From Calditrichota bacterium (GTDB lineage Bacteria > Zhuqueibacterota > Zhuqueibacteria > Residuimicrobiales > Krinioviventaceae), in the NCBI GenBank assembly GCA_003818595.1, contig RPQV01000305.1, positions 1 through 5,130 on the forward strand: DNA of 5,130 nucleotides. The letters are read 5' to 3'. A model generated the notes under the pieces. It saw only the letters and a program-made list of their open reading frames with translations, was not told the DNA's origin and did no database searches. Positions 1-5,130 of the stretch are shown here, piece after piece. The first letter of the stretch is position 1. Every line of letters starts with the position of its first letter. The position numbers and the translations under genes are program-made.

Positions 1-2
1 GT

Positions 3-752
3 TTGTTTTCAAAAATTGATTTGCCGATCTTAATTCGTGAATATGCCACTACTGCACTTTCAACCAGTCATGATCAAATATTGCTGGCAGGCGCATTAAA
101 AATCAGGGATCGTCGGTTGTGGGATATCATGGTCCCGCGCACTGATATTGTCGGGGTGGATGAGAATGATTCCCTCGATCATGTCAAACAGGTCTTCAAG
201 GAAAGTGGATTTTCGCGTCTTCCCGTCTTTAAGGATCATCTGGATCAAATTGATGGTTTTTATTACGCACGGGATTTTTTCACTGAAGGCGGACATGAAT
301 TTCCCCCACTTCGTGCCTCACTGTTTTTGCCTGAATCAATGCGCGTGTTGGAAGCCCTACAGACATTGCAGAAGGGCAAAAAAAGCATCGCCATCACCGT
401 CGACGAACATGGCGGCACTGCAGGATTAGTCACGCTGGAAGATATTGTAGAAAAACTGGTCGGGTCCATCAGTGATGAGTTTGACAAGCCCAAATCGCGC
501 GTGCAGATTTCTGGTCAACGGACACTCGTTGCGGACGGCAGAACATCAATCGATGAACTGAAAGATGTTCAAAAATTGCATCTGCCTGAGGGAGATTATG
601 TGACCATCGCGGGATTGCTGGAGGACAAATTGGAATACATACCAGCTGCCGGCGAGAAAATCGAGATCAATGGATACAGCATTGAAGTGTTGGAGGCAAA
701 CGCACAAAAAGTAATTCAAGTCAGAATTATTGCTCCACTTTATATCGAGTAG
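3..752 (+). CDS. CorC/HlyC-family (hemolysin-related) CBS-domain membrane protein, C-terminal part; 5' end off the window
   Basis: This is the cytoplasmic half of a CNNM/CorC-type protein, a family proposed to take part in Mg2+/Co2+ efflux or related ion transport. Residue numbers count from the first full codon at position 3. The linker helix runs into the signature MVPRTD (43-48), which opens the first CBS domain (about 43-95). A second CBS domain follows (about 108-160), with the typical DEHGGTAGLVTLEDIVE stretch. A CorC_HlyC domain (about 166-244) includes EGDYVTIAGLL and closes with a short beta strand (KVIQVRI). The family normally begins with a DUF21 membrane domain of roughly 180 residues. 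None is present here and the frame is open to the window edge, so the TTG at position 3 is probably not the real start and the gene is cut by the window. The stop is TAG at 750-752. Family membership is secure; the transported ion, if any, cannot be told. The old name 'hemolysin' does not imply toxin activity. Confidence 0.93.
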   Translation: MFSKIDLPILIREYATTALSTSHDQILLAGALKIRDRRLWDIMVPRTDIVGVDENDSLDHVKQVFKESGFSRLPVFKDHLDQIDGFYYARDFFTEGGHEFPPLRASLFLPESMRVLEALQTLQKGKKSIAITVDEHGGTAGLVTLEDIVEKLVGSISDEFDKPKSRVQISGQRTLVADGRTSIDELKDVQKLHLPEGDYVTIAGLLEDKLEYIPAAGEKIEINGYSIEVLEANAQKVIQVRIIAPLYIE

Positions 753-777
753 CACTACTCATGGCTTATTTTTAATC

Positions 778-785
778 AGAGGAGA
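778..785 (+). promoter_or_regulatory. Ribosome binding site of the DUF1080 gene
   Basis: AGAGGAGA lies with its GGAG core 8 nt before the ATG at 793. It decides the start: the longer open frame begins at a TTG at 730 inside the upstream gene, has no comparable site, and would put 21 residues in front of an otherwise clean signal peptide. Confidence 0.8.
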
Positions 786-792
786 ATTGGTT

Positions 793-1899
793 ATGAAACA
801 AGTTTTAATTTCATTTTGGGTTATATTCTTATTCGCGAATACCATTTGCGGCGTCATGGCATCAGCGCAATCCATTACCGGCCAAAATGAGGATCGACAT
901 TCCCCATTGATCTGGCGGGTTCATGACGGCAAGAGACCATTGCCTCCTGTAGTGACTCCGCCCACCTATATGAATCCGGATCAGCCGGCTACTCCTCCAT
1001 CCGATGCAGTGATACTCTTTGACGGAAAGGATATGAGCGCTTGGCGGACGATGGACGGCAGTCCGGCAAAATGGATCATCAAGGATGATGTTATGGAGTC
1101 TGTCCGAGGCGCCGGGTATGTGAGGACGCTTCAAGGTTTTGGCGATTGCCAGCTGCATGTCGAATTTGCAACACCCACTCCGGCGCAGGGCTCAAGTCAG
1201 GGACGCGGCAACAGCGGTGTTTTTTTAATGGGTATCTATGAAGTCCAGGTTCTTGATTCTTACGACAACATCACTTATGCGGATGGTCAATGCGCTGCAG
1301 TATATGGTCAATATCCTCCTGAAGTCAACGTCTGTCGAAAACCAGGAGAATGGCAGACCTATGATATCATTTTCAAAGCGCCCAGGTTCAATGGTCATGG
1401 GGAGCTCATCGTTCCTGCTTTTATTACGGTTCTGCACAATGGAGTGCTGACCCAGGATCATGTGGAACTGACGGGTCCAACCAATTGGTGCAGCCGATCA
1501 CCTTATTCTATCCATCCGCCCAAGTTGCCCCTTGCATTGCAGGATCATGGCAATCCCGTTCGTTTTCGCAATATCTGGATTCGAGAACTCCCAGCAACTC
1601 CTGATTCTCCTGCCTGTAGAAAACAGCTCATTCTCGGAGATAAAATACTGCAACGCTACGTCGGGGCGTATAATAATCCCTATGGTGGTCAAGTGCAGAT
1701 TTCACTTGCAGACGGACAGCTGTATGCCGATTTCCCCGGCGGCAGTGCTGATCAACCGTTATATGCGGAATCAGAAACGCGATTTTATTCCGCATTTGTT
1801 GATGCTGAATATGAATTTGAGCTGAAGAATGATGCCGTTTCAGGAATCAAAATCAATATCACCCAGGGCGGGTGGGGAGAGTATAGCCGCAAAAAGTGA
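793..1899 (+). CDS. Secreted DUF1080 (3-keto-disaccharide hydrolase/glucanase-like) protein with C-terminal DUF3471-like domain
   Basis: This is a 368-residue exported protein of the DUF1080 family (Pfam PF06439), a concanavalin-like beta-sandwich fold. Some members act on 3-keto-glycosides and others are only predicted glycosidases. A signal peptide (1-25) has a positive start, a hydrophobic core and a likely cut after ASA. A proline-rich segment (about 48-71) leads into the domain at LFDGKDMSAW (75-84). Other family landmarks are GNSGVF (139-144), YEVQVLDSY (149-157), GEWQTYD (185-191) and LQDHGNPVRFRNIWIREL (249-266). From about 285 (ILQRYVGAY) to the end the sequence resembles DUF3471, a small beta domain often attached to secreted hydrolases; DGQLYADFPGG and LYAESETRFY are the matching stretches. 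The gene starts 40 nt after the CorC-like gene and could share its transcript. The exact substrate cannot be read from the sequence. The family call is firm; hydrolase activity is inference. Confidence 0.92.
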   Translation: MKQVLISFWVIFLFANTICGVMASAQSITGQNEDRHSPLIWRVHDGKRPLPPVVTPPTYMNPDQPATPPSDAVILFDGKDMSAWRTMDGSPAKWIIKDDVMESVRGAGYVRTLQGFGDCQLHVEFATPTPAQGSSQGRGNSGVFLMGIYEVQVLDSYDNITYADGQCAAVYGQYPPEVNVCRKPGEWQTYDIIFKAPRFNGHGELIVPAFITVLHNGVLTQDHVELTGPTNWCSRSPYSIHPPKLPLALQDHGNPVRFRNIWIRELPATPDSPACRKQLILGDKILQRYVGAYNNPYGGQVQISLADGQLYADFPGGSADQPLYAESETRFYSAFVDAEYEFELKNDAVSGIKINITQGGWGEYSRKK

Positions 1900-2079
1900 T
1901 CAGTCGGCATCATGGGGGGGCAATTTGAGCTACAGACTTTTTAGGTGAGAACTGACGGCGGCCATTTTATCGGGAACTCTTGATGACCAAAGACGTAAGC
2001 TCAGAAGGCACCTGAGGGTTTATAGAACGATCCGTATTTCCTACTGGATATCCTCATGATTCTGCAGGAATATTAATTT
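1900..2079 (+). other. Intergenic spacer with no recognisable gene
   Basis: This non-coding gap separates the DUF1080 gene from the aminopeptidase gene. It starts with a seven-G run (1914-1920) shortly after the stop codon. It contains only a weak 5-bp inverted repeat (CTCAG at 2000-2004, CTGAG at 2012-2016) with no T-tract. I see no convincing -35/-10 pair, Bacteroidota-type promoter or RNA gene. A promoter for the downstream gene may lie here, but the sequence does not show it clearly. Confidence 0.5.
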
Positions 2080-2083
2080 GGAG
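2080..2083 (+). promoter_or_regulatory. Ribosome binding site of the M1 aminopeptidase gene
   Basis: GGAG sits 9 nt before the ATG at 2093. This supports that ATG over the in-frame TTG at 2078, which overlaps the region just before the site and would add METRR ahead of a natural signal-peptide start (MRRLTLWYALL). Confidence 0.75.
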
Positions 2084-2092
2084 ACAAGACGA

Positions 2093-5092
2093 ATGCGTCG
2101 GTTGACTTTATGGTATGCTTTGCTTTGCGTCGGTACTACTTTCGCCGATGTAGACCAACCATCGGAAAAAAGTGAATTGCAGCAGGAAGCTGCGTCCAAG
2201 CAGCGGCTTTATGAATTGACGAGCCAATCCAATAGCCAGCTGACTGAAAATCAGAAACAATTCGATGTGGTTTATTATGGGCTCGACCTCTTTCCTGATC
2301 ATGTCAAATCCATGTTGTCTGGTCGTGTGACCATGACCGCTCGAGTGCTGAAAGAGGGATTGGATCAAGCTCAATTGAATTTTTTAAACAATATGACCGT
2401 TGATTCAGTCTTTGCGAACGGCATACAAACGACTTTTGGACATACGAATGATCTCTTGACCATCCAACTCGATCAACCGTACCGTGCGGGAGATTTATTC
2501 ACAACGCGCATCGTCTATCAAGGTCTTCCATCATTGAGTGGTTTTGGCGCCTTTGCCTTTGATCATTACGATGGCCGTCCCATGATTTGGACGCTCAGCG
2601 AACCCTTTGGCGCTCGAAATTGGTGGCCGTGCAAGGATGCACCTATCGACAAAGCTGATTCCGTTGATATCAAGGTAACCGTTCCTGATCCGTTGATTGT
2701 GGCTTCAAATGGATTGCTGACAAAGGTGGAAGAGCGCGATGGTAAAAAGGTGTATTACTGGCAGGAACGTTATCCCATTGCCACCTATTTGGTCTCCCTT
2801 GCCATTCATCCTTACTTTACTTTTTCTGATTGGTACGTCAATGCCAACAACGATTCAATGGAAATAGAGTTCTATGTCTTTCGGAATCATTATGAAGCGT
2901 TGCGGCAGAATTATGCCAAAACAGCCGGAATGATAAAAACTTTTGCCGATATTTTTGGCGAATATCCATTTATCGATGAGAAATATGGTCATGCCGAATT
3001 CACTTGGGGTGGAGGCATGGAACATCAGACGCTCACCAGCCTCGGGGGATGGGGAGAATCGCTAATCGCCCATGAATTGGCACATCAGTGGTGGGGAGAT
3101 ATGGTCACTTGTGAAGATTTTCATCATATTTGGTTGAATGAAGGATTTGCCACCTATTCAGAGGCATTATGGTGGGAACGAACCCGTGGCCGAGAAGCGC
3201 TTCATCAAGATATGGCGCAAAATGTCTATTTCGGAGAAGAGACGATTTACGTCGAAAATCCTGAAATCGATGATATTTTCTTTTATCAAACAACCTATGC
3301 CAAAGCTTCCTGGGTTTTGCATATGCTGCGCCATGTCGTTGGTGATGATCTTTTCTTTACCATTCTCAAAAGCTATTATGAGGAGTTCCGATTCAGAACC
3401 ATCAACACTGAAGAGTTTCAGGCTTTGTGCGAACGCATATCCGGCAAATCGCTGCATGCTTTTTTTCAGCAATGGATATATAAAGGCGGCAGCCCTGTTT
3501 ATCAATATTCCTGGGGTTCTGACCCGATCATTGGGGGGAATGGCTATCAATTGCAGCTGGTGATCAAACAGGGTCAATCTTTTGGTCCTGTTTTTCAAAT
3601 GCCGATCGATGTGACGGTGCAGACGAGCACAGGAGAACAGACATTTGTCATCGATAACTCTCAACCCGTGCAGGCTTATACTCTATGGCTTGAAGAGCAA
3701 CCGCAGCAAGTCTTTTTGGATAAAGAAAATTGGATTTTGAGAAGGACTGAATTAATCTCCACTCCTCAGTTGCGGCTCGAGTCTTTTGAATTCATTAATG
3801 CAGACGGCGATGAGGTTGTTCAATTGAACAAAGGAGAATCGTTCGATTTACTCATCAAATTATACAATGAGGGAGTGAATGCCCACGCGGTCAAAGCAAT
3901 CCTGCACGCCTTGTCGCCCGATATTCAACTTGTCAGCAACGTCAGTGATTTGGGCGATATGCCCTTCAATTCATTCGCGGTTAATACCGATAGCCGTTTT
4001 CGTCTGCAGGTGATGCAGGACGCACAAGATGGACTGGCAGAGTTCAGGGTAGACCTCACCTTTGCTGAAGGCGCCGCTGAATCGCAATTTTTCCAATTTC
4101 CGATTGGTGAAGCGTCTCTACTGATTGTTGATGATGACGACGGTCTGAATTTTGAAAGTTATTATGAACAAATGGCAATTCAGAATAAGGACTATGCAAT
4201 AACCTGGAATGTTAACAAGGCAGGAGTACCATCTGATCAGACATTAAAAAGATTTAAAAAGGTACTTTGGTTCACCGGCGATGATCGTTCCACGACCCTG
4301 ACTGCTGAAGAACAGGTTGTGCTGCAGGCCTATTTACAGTCAGGCGGAAGCTTGTTGCTCACCGGCCAAAATATCGGCTATGATCTTGCTGAGAATGGTT
4401 CTATCGCTGATAGACGTTTTTATAATGAGGTACTGCATGCAGAGTACATAGACGACTGGGTTGGTGATGATTCAGTTGTCGGTCTTCAGAGCGATTTGGT
4501 TGGAAAAGGTTTGGCGATCCGTTTTCATGATGCATTCACCGCAGCGGACAACCAAACGAGCAAGAGCGAGATCATTCCTCTTGCCCCCGCGCTCCGGATG
4601 ATGACTTATTTGCCAAGCCAGAAGGTGTCCGCCATAAGATATAGCGATCCGCAAACCGGCAGTAAGCTGGCCTATTTTGCGTTTGGACTGGAAGGAGTCG
4701 CCGGACCGAGGAGCACGAGCGCTGCTGAGGTTGTCGCCCGCATTCTCCAATGGTTTGATGGTATGTTGTCAGATATTGATATTGAGCCGCAGGAACCTAC
4801 AAGATCATTCCATCTCATCCAGAATTACCCCAATCCATTCAATCCGACAACAAGCATACGCTTTTATCTTTCTGAGCAGGCTACTTTACAGATGAACATT
4901 ACGGATGTGCTCAGCCGATCGGTTTACCGGGCAAATATGGGTCCTTTGCCGATGGGATGGCATAAATTTGAATGGGATGGCCGGACAAATCGCGGAATTG
5001 ACGCTGCGGCCGGAATCTATTTTCTGATGCTGACAGCAAAAAGCGAAAATTTGATTCTATTGGAGTCAATCAAAATGCTGAAACTGAACTGA
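2093..5092 (+). CDS. Secreted M1-family zinc aminopeptidase with CARDB-like, GATase-like and T9SS type A sorting domains
   Basis: This 999-residue exported metallopeptidase is predicted to remove N-terminal residues from extracellular peptides. A signal peptide (1-18) probably ends at TFA. The M1 N-terminal beta domain (about 50-230) carries the family-typical WWPCKDAP (177-184). In the catalytic domain the substrate-binding motif is GGMEH (307-311), a variant of GAMEN. The zinc site is HELAH (327-331) with E350 in NEGFA, exactly the HEXXH-x18-E spacing. Y402 in TTYAKAS is the likely transition-state tyrosine. The domain ends near QWIYKGGSPV (460-469), followed by a short M1 beta-sandwich (about 466-553). 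The helical C-terminal domain of PepN/ERAP-type enzymes is absent. Instead there is a CARDB-like Ig-type domain (about 557-673), then a Rossmann-like domain related to class I glutamine amidotransferases (about 674-892; starts SLLIVDDDDG). Last comes a type IX secretion sorting/FlgD-like domain (about 905-999; NYPNPFNPTTSIRF at 911-924). All catalytic residues are present, so the enzyme should be active; the role of the middle domains is unknown. Confidence 0.96.
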   Translation: MRRLTLWYALLCVGTTFADVDQPSEKSELQQEAASKQRLYELTSQSNSQLTENQKQFDVVYYGLDLFPDHVKSMLSGRVTMTARVLKEGLDQAQLNFLNNMTVDSVFANGIQTTFGHTNDLLTIQLDQPYRAGDLFTTRIVYQGLPSLSGFGAFAFDHYDGRPMIWTLSEPFGARNWWPCKDAPIDKADSVDIKVTVPDPLIVASNGLLTKVEERDGKKVYYWQERYPIATYLVSLAIHPYFTFSDWYVNANNDSMEIEFYVFRNHYEALRQNYAKTAGMIKTFADIFGEYPFIDEKYGHAEFTWGGGMEHQTLTSLGGWGESLIAHELAHQWWGDMVTCEDFHHIWLNEGFATYSEALWWERTRGREALHQDMAQNVYFGEETIYVENPEIDDIFFYQTTYAKASWVLHMLRHVVGDDLFFTILKSYYEEFRFRTINTEEFQALCERISGKSLHAFFQQWIYKGGSPVYQYSWGSDPIIGGNGYQLQLVIKQGQSFGPVFQMPIDVTVQTSTGEQTFVIDNSQPVQAYTLWLEEQPQQVFLDKENWILRRTELISTPQLRLESFEFINADGDEVVQLNKGESFDLLIKLYNEGVNAHAVKAILHALSPDIQLVSNVSDLGDMPFNSFAVNTDSRFRLQVMQDAQDGLAEFRVDLTFAEGAAESQFFQFPIGEASLLIVDDDDGLNFESYYEQMAIQNKDYAITWNVNKAGVPSDQTLKRFKKVLWFTGDDRSTTLTAEEQVVLQAYLQSGGSLLLTGQNIGYDLAENGSIADRRFYNEVLHAEYIDDWVGDDSVVGLQSDLVGKGLAIRFHDAFTAADNQTSKSEIIPLAPALRMMTYLPSQKVSAIRYSDPQTGSKLAYFAFGLEGVAGPRSTSAAEVVARILQWFDGMLSDIDIEPQEPTRSFHLIQNYPNPFNPTTSIRFYLSEQATLQMNITDVLSRSVYRANMGPLPMGWHKFEWDGRTNRGIDAAAGIYFLMLTAKSENLILLESIKMLKLN
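4823..5089 (+). other. Region encoding the T9SS type A C-terminal sorting domain
   Basis: Residues 911-999 of the aminopeptidase start with the N-Y-P-N-P-F-N-P signature. They continue as a beta-rich FlgD-Ig-like fold (KFEWDGRTNRG, then AAGIYFLML) and end in a short basic/hydrophobic tail (ESIKMLKLN). In known T9SS substrates this domain directs passage across the outer membrane, after which it is usually cut off or the protein is anchored to the surface. It indicates that the host encodes a type IX secretion machine, although no por/gld gene is in view. Confidence 0.88.
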
Positions 5093-5130
5093 AAAGATCA
5101 AATCGGGGGAAAAATGGGGGATTACAAAAA

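Noticed and set aside
761..775. Four-codon open frame (ATG GCT TAT TTT TAA) between genes 1 and 2, a possible leader peptide
   Set aside because: It has no ribosome site of its own, no regulatory codon run and no attenuator-like hairpin.
1914..1920. Run of seven G just after the DUF1080 stop codon, considered as a phase-variable tract or a frameshift hiding a longer gene
   Set aside because: It lies outside both coding regions, the DUF3471-like domain already ends naturally before it, and the sequence after it shows no continuing homology in any frame.
2000..2016. Inverted repeat CTCAG / CTGAG with a 7-nt loop, a possible terminator after the DUF1080 gene
   Set aside because: The stem is only 5 bp, is followed by GGGTTTATAG rather than a T-tract, and lies 100 nt after the stop codon; this is expected by chance.
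2071..2080. TATTAATTTG resembling the Bacteroidota -7 element TAnnTTTG
   Set aside because: It mismatches the consensus and abuts the ribosome binding site, leaving almost no 5' leader; no -33 TTG element is evident at the right distance.
2093..2146. Lipoprotein signal at Cys12 of the aminopeptidase
   Set aside because: The residues before it (A-L-L-C) do not fit the lipobox, and a normal signal peptidase I site (TFA-D) follows.
3138..3563. 141-residue + strand open frame in another phase of the aminopeptidase gene
   Set aside because: It fully overlaps the zinc-site and tyrosine-motif region of the M1 protein and has a composition typical of out-of-frame translation.
3167..3664. 165-residue open frame on the - strand inside the aminopeptidase gene
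   Set aside because: It runs antisense to the conserved catalytic domain, has no recognisable motif or ribosome site, and is best explained as a shadow of the real gene.

Overview
The window holds three genes, all on the + strand and tightly packed. The likely source is a Gram-negative bacterium of the FCB superphylum. It could be Calditrichota, candidate division KSB1, Ignavibacteria or a relative, rather than a classical proteobacterium. The main clue is the C-terminal tail of the third protein, which opens with NYPNPFNPTTSIRF. That is the hallmark start of the type A sorting domain used by type IX secretion (T9SS) and is abundant in those phyla. The secreted DUF1080 protein in the middle fits the same group. 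The assignment to a phylum is inferred from family knowledge; no marker gene is present.

Layout: (1) At the left edge is the C-terminal part of a CorC/HlyC-type membrane protein (CBS pair plus CorC_HlyC domain). Its membrane DUF21 domain would lie off the window. (2) After 40 nt comes a secreted 368-residue protein with a DUF1080 (3-keto-disaccharide hydrolase/glucanase-like) domain and a C-terminal DUF3471-like domain. Its ATG at 793 has a good ribosome binding site. (3) After 193 nt of non-coding DNA comes a 999-residue secreted M1 zinc aminopeptidase. It has complete catalytic motifs, a CARDB-like domain, a cysteine-free glutamine-amidotransferase-like domain and a T9SS sorting tail. The last 38 nt hold no recognisable gene or terminator.

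Functionally, genes 2 and 3 both look like exported enzymes for extracellular polymers: one acts on sugars, the other trims peptides. Gene 1 is an inner-membrane protein and has no evident functional tie to them. Genes 1 and 2 could be co-transcribed given the short gap. Gene 3 may be a separate unit, but no convincing promoter or terminator is visible. I see no mobile element, CRISPR array, RNA gene or clear sign of a novel system. The most unusual item is the domain architecture of the aminopeptidase.
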